The translations under genes and the position numbers were made by a program. Below the pieces are notes generated by a model. It was not told the DNA's origin. It saw only the letters and a program-made list of their open reading frames with translations, and did no database searches. This document shows positions 15,912-24,126 of a DNA stretch of 64,000 bases, one piece after another (the first letter of the stretch is position 1; each line of letters begins with the position of its first letter). The DNA is taken from positions 1-64,000 of the forward strand of contig NZ_ATZH01000017.1 in the NCBI RefSeq assembly GCF_000428105.1, written 5' to 3'. This DNA comes from Bacteroides pyogenes DSM 20611 = JCM 6294 (lineage in GTDB: Bacteria > Bacteroidota > Bacteroidia > Bacteroidales > Bacteroidaceae).

Positions 15912-15951
15912 TAAGGATTTGGAGCAATAAAGTTCAAAATAGCCTAGAATA

Positions 15952-16056
15952 ATGATATTACAAGCCGACGCTCTCCGCTACGAGGCTCACCTGAAAGAGC
16001 AGGAAGCCATTGCAATGATGGAAGCGGTAATTCAAGGAAGAATGTTGAATTTTTAA
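15952..16056 (+). CDS. 34-residue ORF leading the tcmP operon
   Basis: The first ORF after the island promoter, starting MILQADALRYEAHLKEQE and ending QGRMLNF; a single amphipathic helix is likely. It ends 19 bases before tcmP. No Shine-Dalgarno-like sequence is evident. It could be a leader peptide, a small partner protein, or the C-terminal scrap of a lost gene. I cannot assign a family. Confidence 0.35.
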   Translation: MILQADALRYEAHLKEQEAIAMMEAVIQGRMLNF

Positions 16057-16075
16057 AAGATAAGGAGAAATAACT

Positions 16076-17194
16076 ATGGCGAGTATAGACCATCACAGCA
16101 AAGCATTTGATGAGGCTACTTTAACGAAACTCATAATATTTGAGGATTATGCAAAAGAGTGGATACCTACTTTTGTAATGGGTGGATACAAAGAATTATG
16201 GATTTTTGACTTCTTCGCAGGTCCAGGTTATGATAAAAAGTGTGTTGAAGGCAGCCCAATACGTATTTTGAGGCAGATTAAAAATCAAATAGGAAATATA
16301 TTTCAAAAGAATACAAAAATCAATTTATGTTTTAATGAGTTTGATAAGACTAAATTCGAAAAACTTAAAAAAGCCTGTGAAACATATATGCAAAACAACC
16401 CGGAACTTAGGAGAGCTAATGTTCATATTGAATATTGCAATAAAGACTTTGAAGTTTTATTTTTCGAGAAAATTTCGACCATAAAAAACAAACCATCTCT
16501 TGTTTATTTAGATCAAAATGGTGTTAAATTTTTGTCCGATAAATATTTTTTAGAATTGGCCAGCACAAACACGACAGACTTTCTATACTATGTAGCTTCA
16601 TCGTATTTTCTGAGATTTGGGAATGAACCAGAATTTAAAGAGAATATCAATATAGATATTGAAAAAGCCAAAAAGGACCCTTATAAGTATATACATAAAA
16701 GTATCTTAGAACAGCTGAAGAGTCGTTTGCCTCAAAATACAAAACTATCTTTATACCCATTCACTATAAAAAAAGGAACTAATATATACGGAATAATTTT
16801 TGGAGCCACGCATCCTCGTGCCGTCGATAAATTTTTGAAAACAGCATGGAAACGTAACGAATTGAACGGAGAAGCGAATTTTGACATTAATAATGATGAA
16901 GAAAAATCTCTGTATCAGCAAGATCTTTTTGGAAAACCTATATATAATAAAATAGAAGAATTTTCAATAAAACTACGAGATACGATTTTAAAGGGTGAAA
17001 TCAATAATAATAAAAAAGCATACGATTTTACATTAAAAGAAGGACATATCGACAAACATGCATCAGAGGTAATACTACAATTAAAAAAGGATAAATTGAT
17101 AACATTTGAGGGGAAAAGTCCGTTAGTTAATTATGAACAAGTGTACAAAAACAGACGAATTATTAATTTTGAGATTGTAAATAGGAAGCAATGA
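16076..17194 (+). CDS. tcmP: Three-Cys-motif partner protein TcmP
   Basis: A 372-residue protein with the TcmP signature: HSKAFDEATLTKLIIFEDYAKEWIPTF near the start and the methyltransferase-like motif IFDFFAGPGYD at about residues 42-52, then LCFNEFDKTKF and LVYLDQNGVKF. The family takes its name from its steady pairing with a Gp37/Gp68 (DUF5131) three-Cys-motif protein, here encoded next with a 4-bp overlap. The layout suggests a Rossmann-like, SAM-binding or nucleotide-dependent domain, but the reaction is unknown. AT-rich DNA and accessory surroundings suggest a phage or defence origin. Confidence 0.9.
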   Translation: MASIDHHSKAFDEATLTKLIIFEDYAKEWIPTFVMGGYKELWIFDFFAGPGYDKKCVEGSPIRILRQIKNQIGNIFQKNTKINLCFNEFDKTKFEKLKKACETYMQNNPELRRANVHIEYCNKDFEVLFFEKISTIKNKPSLVYLDQNGVKFLSDKYFLELASTNTTDFLYYVASSYFLRFGNEPEFKENINIDIEKAKKDPYKYIHKSILEQLKSRLPQNTKLSLYPFTIKKGTNIYGIIFGATHPRAVDKFLKTAWKRNELNGEANFDINNDEEKSLYQQDLFGKPIYNKIEEFSIKLRDTILKGEINNNKKAYDFTLKEGHIDKHASEVILQLKKDKLITFEGKSPLVNYEQVYKNRRIINFEIVNRKQ

Positions 17195-17946
17195 AAACAA
17201 CCAAAATAGAATGGACGGATAAAACTTGGAATCCGATAACTGGCTGCACAAAGTTCTCGGCAGGCTGTCAACATTGTTATGCAGAAGTTATGGCTCGTAG
17301 ATTGCAGGCTATGAGGCAAGAAAAATATAAAAATGGCTTTGCTCTTACTCTACATGAAGCTAATTTGCAAGAACCTTTATTATGGAAAAAATCTCATACA
17401 ATTTTTGTGTGCTCGATGAGTGACTTGTTTCATAAAGATGTTCCTATCGAATTTATTGATAAGGTCATGAATATTATCAAACAAACACCTCAACACAGAT
17501 ACCAAATTCTCACAAAAAGAGCAGAGAGAATGAATGAGTATTTTAGCAATCGGGAGATTCCCAAGAATGCTTGGTTAGGAGTTACAGTAGAAAATATAGC
17601 ATCAAAAAGCAGAATAAATATTCTTAGAAACCTTGATGCTCCTATTCGTTTTCTATCTTGCGAACCTCTTTTAGAAGATTTGGGAAATCTTGATTTAAAT
17701 AATATTGACTGGGTTATTGTTGGCGGAGAAAGTGGAGTAAATGCGCGACCAATGCTTGAGGAATGGGTTCTTTCGATTAAGGAACAATGTGAAAGACAAG
17801 AAACCGCATTCTTTTTTAAACAGTGGGGTACATGGGGGAGTGATGGCATAAAACGGAATAAGCATTTGAATGGCAAAACGATAAAAGGAAAAATATATCA
17901 GGAAATGCCTGTTAAATCATCATTGCCAGGGACTGTCAAAACGTAA
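17191..17946 (+). CDS. Three-Cys-motif Gp37/Gp68 family (DUF5131) protein
   Basis: A 251-residue protein of the phage Gp37/Gp68 family. The three cysteines Cys19, Cys26 and Cys29 lie in GCTKFSAGCQHCY, spacing C-x6-C-x2-C, after the family start KIEWTDKTWNPITGC. Other family motifs are ICSMSDLFHKDVP-like (FVCSMSDLFH), ILTKRAERM, WLGVTVEN, CEPLL and WVIVGGESG. The cysteines resemble an iron-sulfur site of radical-SAM type, though the spacing is not the classical CxxxCxxC. It is translationally coupled to tcmP (ATGA overlap). Confidence 0.92.
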   Translation: MKTTKIEWTDKTWNPITGCTKFSAGCQHCYAEVMARRLQAMRQEKYKNGFALTLHEANLQEPLLWKKSHTIFVCSMSDLFHKDVPIEFIDKVMNIIKQTPQHRYQILTKRAERMNEYFSNREIPKNAWLGVTVENIASKSRINILRNLDAPIRFLSCEPLLEDLGNLDLNNIDWVIVGGESGVNARPMLEEWVLSIKEQCERQETAFFFKQWGTWGSDGIKRNKHLNGKTIKGKIYQEMPVKSSLPGTVKT

Positions 17947-17986
17947 AACAGGGCGAAGGCGAACATGGCAAGTTTTACAAAATGTA

Positions 17987-18076
17987 ATGACAAAGAGGAA
18001 GATTGAGTTCGAGAGTTATGACACACGTGTTTTTGTAAAGAACTGCAAATCTATCGGGTATATTACAAGCAATTAG
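17987..18076 (+). pseudogene. Possible start of a decayed four-helix-bundle gene
   Basis: A 29-codon ORF (MTKRKIEFESYDTRVFVKN..) resembles the opening of the small four-helix-bundle proteins often carried as cargo in Bacteroidota genomes, then stops. Nothing coherent follows in 18077-18284, which otherwise has no gene I can support. The assignment is weak, by eye only. Confidence 0.25.
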
Positions 18077-18284
18077 ATCTTTTATGAGCTTGGGTTGCCC
18101 CCACAGGTTTCTGCCATGTTGTAAATAGAGGCAATCAAAGATAAAAAAGTATCAAGCGAAGCCATTCTGATACACACCAGCTAATAGTTGTAAAAAGCTG
18201 CTTGAGTTGTTGTCCAATATCAATTCTTCGTGAAACATATAACGTGATTTTTAATATTTACATTAACTTCCAAATACGAAGTAT

Positions 18285-18920
18285 ATGCGTCAGAATAAAT
18301 TTAAAAAAATCGAAAAGGAGAAAAGGAAACTTGCTTTTGAAAAAGCCCACGAGATTAGAAAGTTTGAAATAGGGCTTTATTGGAAACGAGCCACTTATTT
18401 TTGGGCCTTTATAGCCTCTGCCTTTGTCGCTTATATTGCAGTTATATCTTCCAAAAACGAAGCATTTGAGGATAAGGACAATTATGCTTTCATTATAACA
18501 TGCATTGGTCTCATCTTTTCTTTTAGTTGGTATCTTGTCAATAGAGCCAGTAAACATTGGCAAACCAATTGGGAGAAGATTATAGATGATTTAGAAGATG
18601 AATTTACAGGAGACTTGATGAAAAGGCATATAAAGAATAATAACAAGTGGTATGAACTGACACTATCGTATAGATTCTCCGTATCAAGAATTAATCAGAT
18701 TATAAGCCTTTTTATTACTGTAATATGGTTCATATTCTTATGCTCTTCTGGTTATAAAGTTCTCTGCATTTCCACATTTTCCTTATTTGGCAGTTGGCTG
18801 CTCCCTATATTTTCTTTTGTAACTCTTATTTTCATAGTTGTCCTTATCAAATACGGGATATCAGGAAAACCGGAAGAAAAGGTTTCTCTTAAACCTCCGT
18901 ACGAGAAAAGAATGTACTAG
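18285..18920 (+). CDS. Four-helix membrane protein, possibly RipA-like
   Basis: A 211-residue integral membrane protein. A charged N-terminus of about 35 residues is followed by hydrophobic helices near residues 41-57, 65-83, 142-158 and 170-192. The helix pairs are split by an acidic loop (EKIIDDLEDEFTG). The pattern YWKRATYFWAFIASAF recalls RipA-family octameric membrane proteins and the general SLATT-like layout, which occur in accessory regions. Function is unknown; it may or may not belong with TcmP, since 338 bases lie between. Confidence 0.55.
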   Translation: MRQNKFKKIEKEKRKLAFEKAHEIRKFEIGLYWKRATYFWAFIASAFVAYIAVISSKNEAFEDKDNYAFIITCIGLIFSFSWYLVNRASKHWQTNWEKIIDDLEDEFTGDLMKRHIKNNNKWYELTLSYRFSVSRINQIISLFITVIWFIFLCSSGYKVLCISTFSLFGSWLLPIFSFVTLIFIVVLIKYGISGKPEEKVSLKPPYEKRMY

Positions 18921-18993
18921 GGAAAGAACAATTAACTGATACCTTTATTGATTAACAGGTTCTTTCGCTTCGCAAGGGATCTTTTTTTACTCT

Positions 18994-19371
18994 TTAACAG
19001 GAACTTGAGGAGAAGTAGTCGAAAAATCTATTACTTACGCCATTTTGAGGCAATTTTTCCTTTTTCCATAAAAATGCATATTCCGGAGTATATCTTTGCT
19101 TCATTCTGAACAGCGCAATGCCTTGTAAGCGTTTAATCTCATTATTATGGATATTGTTTTTGCCGATCGAATTTTCTATTGAATGTAATAACTCATAGGA
19201 TTTTTTATATTGTTCTATGTGTAAAAAGTTTTTAGCCACATTTATTTGAGTTGATATGTTCATGTCGTGAAATGCAATATCTTCAATACACTGGTTGGCA
19301 AGTGTCTGGTATTTAATAAACTTCTTATACAACGATAGTTGATTCGCATTGGCTTGCTTTTTGTTTTTCAA
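18994..19371 (-). CDS. Hypothetical 125-residue protein
   Basis: An AT-rich minus-strand ORF with helical, TPR-like spacing (QINVAKNFLHIEQYKKSYELLHSIENSIG) and a Phe/Ser-rich end. Its start lies about 5 bases from the manC -7 element on the other strand, which leaves an unusual divergent arrangement. It could be the C-terminal rest of a larger gene interrupted at the edge of the island. No family recognised. Confidence 0.4.
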   Translation of the reverse strand: MKNKKQANANQLSLYKKFIKYQTLANQCIEDIAFHDMNISTQINVAKNFLHIEQYKKSYELLHSIENSIGKNNIHNNEIKRLQGIALFRMKQRYTPEYAFLWKKEKLPQNGVSNRFFDYFSSSSC

Positions 19372-19376
19372 AAGCG

Positions 19377-19384
19377 TACTTTTG
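19377..19384 (+). promoter_or_regulatory. -7 element of manC
   Basis: TACTTTTG with transcription expected near 19391 and a leader of about 25 nt. A TTTG at 19360-19363 is 13 nt away, not the usual 19; CTTG at 19353-19356 gives 20. The backbone appears to resume at this promoter after the AT-rich island. Confidence 0.5.
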
Positions 19385-19415
19385 CAGGTAAAACCATTTC
19401 TAAATTTCTGTAAAG

Positions 19416-20459
19416 ATGGAAAATCACATTGTAATTATGGCGGGCGGCGTAGGCAGCCGTTTCTGGCCGATGAGCACGCCCGAACGCCCGAAGCAGTTTA
19501 TCGACGTGACGGGATGCGGACGCACGCTGATTCAGATGACGGTAGACCGCTTTGCGGGTATATGCCCTCAAGAGAACGTGTGGGTGGTGACTTCGGAGCG
19601 ATATACGGGGTTGGTGAAGGAGCAGCTTCCCGAGGTGCCGGAGGAGAATATTCTGCCGGAGCCTTGCGCGCGGAATACGGCGCCCTGTATCGCTTACGCC
19701 TGCTGGAAGATTAAGAAGAGGCACCCCGACGCCAACATTGTGGTGACTCCCGCCGACGCGCTGGTGATAGACACTACGGAGTTCCGCCGCGTGGTGAACA
19801 AGGCGCTCGCCTTTACGCAACGCAGCAGCGCCATCGTGACGCTGGGCATTCGTCCCACGCGTCCGGAAACGGGATACGGCTATATCGCCGCCGCGCATCC
19901 GATAGCCACCGACAAGGAGATATGTACGGTAGACGCCTTTAAGGAGAAGCCCGACAGGGAGACGGCGGAGAAGTATCTCGCCGAGGGCAATTATTTCTGG
20001 AACGCGGGCATATTCGTATGGAACGTGCGCACCATCACGGCGGTGATGCGCGTGTATGCTCCGGGTATCGCGCAGATATTCGACCGTATCTTCCCGGCTT
20101 TCTACACTGCGCAGGAGCGGGAGATGGTGGAGCAGCTGTTCCCTACCTGCGAGAAGATTTCCATCGACTATGCGGTGATGGAGAAGGCGCAGGAGATTTA
20201 CGTGCTGCCCGCCTCTTTCGGATGGTCGGACCTGGGTACGTGGGGCGCTCTTCACGGCCTGCTGCCGCAAGACAAAGCGGGAAACGCCGTCGTGGGACCC
20301 GACATACGCCTGTACGAAAGCAAGAACTGCATCGTGCATGCCCCCGACGAAAGGAAGGTCGTGGTGCAGGGGCTCGACGGATACATCGTTGCCGAAAAAG
20401 ACCGCATGCTCCTCATCTGTCGTTTGGATGAAGAGCAGCGGATCAAGGATTTTTATTAA
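19416..20459 (+). CDS. manC: Mannose-1-phosphate guanylyltransferase
   Basis: Makes GDP-mannose from GTP and mannose-1-phosphate for polysaccharide synthesis. The 347-residue, single-domain form begins with the nucleotidyltransferase signature VIMAGGVGSRFWPMSTPERPKQF. Later motifs are ILPEPCARNTAPCIAYAC, GYGYI, FKEKPDRETAEKYL, YFWNAGIF and SFGWSDLGTWGAL. It lacks the C-terminal isomerase domain of bifunctional ManC/AlgA. Its last bases overlap the end of the convergent fimbrial gene by 4 bp. Confidence 0.95.
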   Translation: MENHIVIMAGGVGSRFWPMSTPERPKQFIDVTGCGRTLIQMTVDRFAGICPQENVWVVTSERYTGLVKEQLPEVPEENILPEPCARNTAPCIAYACWKIKKRHPDANIVVTPADALVIDTTEFRRVVNKALAFTQRSSAIVTLGIRPTRPETGYGYIAAAHPIATDKEICTVDAFKEKPDRETAEKYLAEGNYFWNAGIFVWNVRTITAVMRVYAPGIAQIFDRIFPAFYTAQEREMVEQLFPTCEKISIDYAVMEKAQEIYVLPASFGWSDLGTWGALHGLLPQDKAGNAVVGPDIRLYESKNCIVHAPDERKVVVQGLDGYIVAEKDRMLLICRLDEEQRIKDFY

Positions 20460-22078
20460 TTGCTTACCGGCATGTTGACCGGGGTGCAGTAGTCTATCGT
20501 CACCACCATGGTTTCGGCAGAAACGGCACGGTTGGAGAGGAACTCAAGGGGGATTGCCACTCCCCGCTCCGTGATGGTGTAGATATATGCGGGAGTTTGG
20601 TCGATTATCGTGAGTCGCATCGGATTTGCCGGAGCCGGGAAGAAGTTGGCGGTCTTGAAACGGACTTCCAGCGGCAGCAGCTCCTTGGGGAACGTTCCGG
20701 GAAGCATCACCCGGGCATGCATCGTAGCGCCTTGCGTAGCGGGAACCGTGCCCACCTGCCAGGCTTGGAAGGTGAAGTTCGGACGGACGACTACCGTCAC
20801 CGAGCGGTATAGCCTCACGGGGGTGATGCCGTCTTCATACTCTACTTGGACAACGATTTTCGACCGGAGCTCGCCCGAACCGGGGATGCTGTGGAGCGTA
20901 ACCGATACATGGCCGGTGGAGGAGTTGATAACGGCGTTGCTCACCGCCGCTTCGTAGCCCTCGACGGGTTTGAGGCTTACGCTCATTTTTCCGTTGTCCG
21001 TCACCCAGCTCTCTCCGGAGCGCACGGAATAGGTGGCGGTGAAATTGCCCGATTGAGAAGGCTCGGTGACCACGATGAAGTTTTTGTCCACTTCCAGCTT
21101 GCGTATGCCGTCGGTGATGGAAGGAAATACCTCCAGCGACGGGTCGAGCGAGAAGTTGGTGTTGTCGGCGGCAGACGCGATGGCGCTTTCTATATCGGGA
21201 TGCCCTATGTTGGTCACGTTGCTTACGTTAATGTGGTAACTGTTGTTGCGCCGGATGTCTTGCCTCTCTTCATCGGTGTTCACGATGTCGATCTTGTAGT
21301 ACGTGGTTTGTCCGCTGAATTCTCCTTTGACAATCATGCAGGAATAGTCGTTCCCTGCGGACGCGTTGTCGCGCTCGAAGGTAAAGACGGCGCCTCCCGT
21401 CATGGGTTGGAAATCGGAGAGCGAAGGCACTTTCAGCTCCGCGTCGGCAGGAACGGTAATGGCGTTTTCATCGAAAACGTGCCCGTCGGTTCCTTCCGCG
21501 CGCGGATTGAATGTGGCGATGGTTCCGCGGTCGTAATTGTAAATGGCGAACGAAACGTTCTCCAGACCGCTCTGCACGCTGAGTGTGAACTTCGCCATAT
21601 TGCAAATCATTTCGACGGGGGTGTCGCCGAAAGGTTGCTGCTGTGTGATGCCTTCGCTTAGTTCGATACGCTTCCATGCGGTAAACTGTGTGGTGGAGAT
21701 GCCTGCCAGCGCTTCGCGGGCGTCTTTGCCGATGAGCTCGTCGTTCCATCCCGTCCAATCGTAATTGGCGATAAAGTGTACGATGCGCGGGTCGTTGGAA
21801 TAAGTTACTTGGGCAGTGTATGTCCCGGAGCCGTTGTGTACGGTGGATGCTTTCTCCAATATCCGTTCCGCGTCATCGCACACCAGCAGGTCGATACGAT
21901 TGATGGTGAAATCGCCTCCGGAGCGCGATGGCGGAATTTGGGGCGCACGGATGGTAAAGGAGATGGCTCCTTGGGGAGATGGGGGTTGAACCGCAGGTTC
22001 TTCTCCCGAACTGCATCCCTGCGCCATTGCCAGAAGTAACAGGGGTATATACGATAGTAACTTTTTCATACGATTCAA
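20456..22078 (-). CDS. FimA/Mfa1-type fimbrial accessory or tip lipoprotein
   Basis: A 540-residue lipoprotein, last gene of the fimbrial operon. The signal ends at lipobox AQGC (Cys22). The N-terminal domain has the pilin pattern (GAISFTIRAPQIPP, INRIDLLVCDD, IVHFIANYDW, DTPVEMICNMAKFTL). A Ser-Arg-Ser-Gly site near residue 52 matches the Arg processing sites of type V pilins. The C-terminal third is a further beta-rich domain. Position at the operon end and length suggest an accessory or tip subunit, but the exact type is uncertain. Confidence 0.7.
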   Translation of the reverse strand: MNRMKKLLSYIPLLLLAMAQGCSSGEEPAVQPPSPQGAISFTIRAPQIPPSRSGGDFTINRIDLLVCDDAERILEKASTVHNGSGTYTAQVTYSNDPRIVHFIANYDWTGWNDELIGKDAREALAGISTTQFTAWKRIELSEGITQQQPFGDTPVEMICNMAKFTLSVQSGLENVSFAIYNYDRGTIATFNPRAEGTDGHVFDENAITVPADAELKVPSLSDFQPMTGGAVFTFERDNASAGNDYSCMIVKGEFSGQTTYYKIDIVNTDEERQDIRRNNSYHINVSNVTNIGHPDIESAIASAADNTNFSLDPSLEVFPSITDGIRKLEVDKNFIVVTEPSQSGNFTATYSVRSGESWVTDNGKMSVSLKPVEGYEAAVSNAVINSSTGHVSVTLHSIPGSGELRSKIVVQVEYEDGITPVRLYRSVTVVVRPNFTFQAWQVGTVPATQGATMHARVMLPGTFPKELLPLEVRFKTANFFPAPANPMRLTIIDQTPAYIYTITERGVAIPLEFLSNRAVSAETMVVTIDYCTPVNMPVSN

Positions 22079-22119
22079 TTTTTATGTGGTATTTCGATGT
22101 TGTATAGCTGTCTCTTTTT

Positions 22120-24108
22120 TTAATTGTCGAACGGAGGGGCCTTTATATCCCGTACGCAGCGAACGTGGGCCCAGTATGAAGTTGCGTTGCCTGTGGCCGT
22201 CGGTAGCGTAATCTTGATGGCTGCGGAGCTGAGTCCCGACCAATAATACTTTCCGGTCATGATTTCGGTGACGGCTGTGCCTTGTTGCTGCATTTGGTCG
22301 ATCAGCTGAATCTCCGCGCGGGTGGGCAGCCGCCAATCGTCCAATATCACCTCTTGACCGTTTTCCACACGGGTTTCGGTGTAAAGGGCGCAAGTGTGAA
22401 GCGCATACCGCTCGTCTTGATTGTTGCTGTAATACTTCAGATATCCATTGCTCGACCATGTCTCCTTATAATATAATGGTATAGTAGCTCCCAGCTGCGA
22501 TGCCAGTTCGAAATTGGGTGAAATCATACAGGCGGCTTCTTCGCTGTCCTCGGTAATGTAGTCGGTATGCTTTAGTACGTAGGTGTAGTTTATCCAAGTA
22601 AGAATACGTTCATAAAACCCTACCTCTGTGGTCGGCGGGAATGCCAGCACCGTGTTCGGAGGCAGTTGGCTCGGAACCAGGTTCGTAATGCGGTAAATGG
22701 ATTTGTTGTTAAGTCCCGGAGCCAGTGTTCCGTCCGGTCTCCAGCTCGACCTGATGCCTGTGGTGTTGGTGATGAACGTGGCCGGATACTGCCAGAGAGT
22801 GACCTCTATGGGGTCGATGCCGGTAGAGGCTTGATGGCCGATGGTGAAAGTAATCTTTTTGGGGATGTAGTTCTCCGGAACCTTCGAATATACCTTGATT
22901 TTGCTTCCCGCCTGAAGCGTGACTTGCGGAATCTGGTCGCCGGTGCAATCTTCAATCACCGGCTGCCCCGTCTGGTTGCTTACATAGATAAACTTTCCCT
23001 TCACGTCGGTTATCGCCACCGGATCTGAGGTGGAGTAGCCGATGAAATACGTATCGATGTTTTTCATTTCCACATACGTTTCGGATACCATGAGGTAATG
23101 CGGCGCCTTGATTTCGGAGACCATCAATTTCTCCTCCCAGTTTTTCACGCTGAAGAAGGCGTCGACCGGCGCGGGGTCGGCGGGGTCGAGGCTTCCCAGT
23201 TTGCTTACCGCCACCGTGATTTCGTAAAGATGGTTGGCTTTGACGGATGTTTCGCTTCCGTTCAGCGGCACCCGGTAGTAATAGTTCTTTTCCTCTCCCG
23301 TGGATGTTTTGGTGATGGGCAAGGTCAGGAGAAAATAAGTCGATTCGTCGATGTCGCTCCAGAAGTTGGGATAGCTGTAGAACGGCGCGGACGGCGTGCC
23401 GTTGAAAGCGATTTCCGCTTCGTCCGAATCGGAATACTCGGCATCGTCGGGCAATGCTTCGTGGTCCAGATAGCCCCGGTCGGTGACGTTCTTCAATCGG
23501 ATCGTGGGTTGCCCCAAGGTGTATCCGCCTCCCGTGATGGAAAACGTTGTCAGCTTCACGCGCGCCTTTACGGCTGCCCGTTTCAGTTCGAAATTCCCGA
23601 TCCGGTTGTCGCTGCTGCCCAATTTCAGGTTAGCTGCCGGAACCACGGACGCCATCATCACAAAGTCGCCGTTTGTGACGGAGCCTATCGCCTTGCTTAC
23701 TACGTGCTGCTTGAATTCGGTGAGTGTTTTGCCCCACAATTCGTCGTCCAGATTGGCTACGGCATACACCGTGTAGCTCACATTGCCCTGGAAGAGGTCG
23801 ACGTAGGTGTCTTCTATCGGCAGCAGTATGTCCGTGTTTTCGGCAATGGGCGGAACAATGGCAGCCCGGTATTTCATGGTTTCGCCTTCGAAGAAGTACA
23901 GCTTCAGCGAAGTGATGGTGTTTTCGTTGCCCACGCCCGGCTCGTCGGCACGCGTAATCACGGCAGACTTGGGTACCTTGATTTGCAGGGAGAGTTTTCC
24001 GCAGTCGGCGCAGCCGCAATCTTCGAGATTGTCGCTCAGGCACGACGCGAAAACAAAAACACTCAACGCGGCGAATAATGCGTAAAATATATGTTTTGCT
24101 TTTTTCAT
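22120..24108 (-). CDS. Fimbrial tip-like lipoprotein (DUF4906-like) with C-terminal lectin-like domain
   Basis: A 662-residue lipoprotein (lipobox FASC, Cys23), with CGCADCG just after the signal and a TRAD processing-type site near residue 54. The middle holds DUF4906-like beta domains. The last ~80 residues (LDDWRLPTRAEIQLIDQ, GKYYWSG, YWAHVRCVRD) read like the C-type-lectin-related Fib_succ_major or FGE-like fold. A large multidomain pilin with a terminal lectin-like module is what one expects of an adhesive tip protein such as Mfa5 or FimD partners; the ligand is unknown. Confidence 0.72.
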   Translation of the reverse strand: MKKAKHIFYALFAALSVFVFASCLSDNLEDCGCADCGKLSLQIKVPKSAVITRADEPGVGNENTITSLKLYFFEGETMKYRAAIVPPIAENTDILLPIEDTYVDLFQGNVSYTVYAVANLDDELWGKTLTEFKQHVVSKAIGSVTNGDFVMMASVVPAANLKLGSSDNRIGNFELKRAAVKARVKLTTFSITGGGYTLGQPTIRLKNVTDRGYLDHEALPDDAEYSDSDEAEIAFNGTPSAPFYSYPNFWSDIDESTYFLLTLPITKTSTGEEKNYYYRVPLNGSETSVKANHLYEITVAVSKLGSLDPADPAPVDAFFSVKNWEEKLMVSEIKAPHYLMVSETYVEMKNIDTYFIGYSTSDPVAITDVKGKFIYVSNQTGQPVIEDCTGDQIPQVTLQAGSKIKVYSKVPENYIPKKITFTIGHQASTGIDPIEVTLWQYPATFITNTTGIRSSWRPDGTLAPGLNNKSIYRITNLVPSQLPPNTVLAFPPTTEVGFYERILTWINYTYVLKHTDYITEDSEEAACMISPNFELASQLGATIPLYYKETWSSNGYLKYYSNNQDERYALHTCALYTETRVENGQEVILDDWRLPTRAEIQLIDQMQQQGTAVTEIMTGKYYWSGLSSAAIKITLPTATGNATSYWAHVRCVRDIKAPPFDN

Positions 24109-24126
24109 AGTTTTTTCCCTCCTGTA

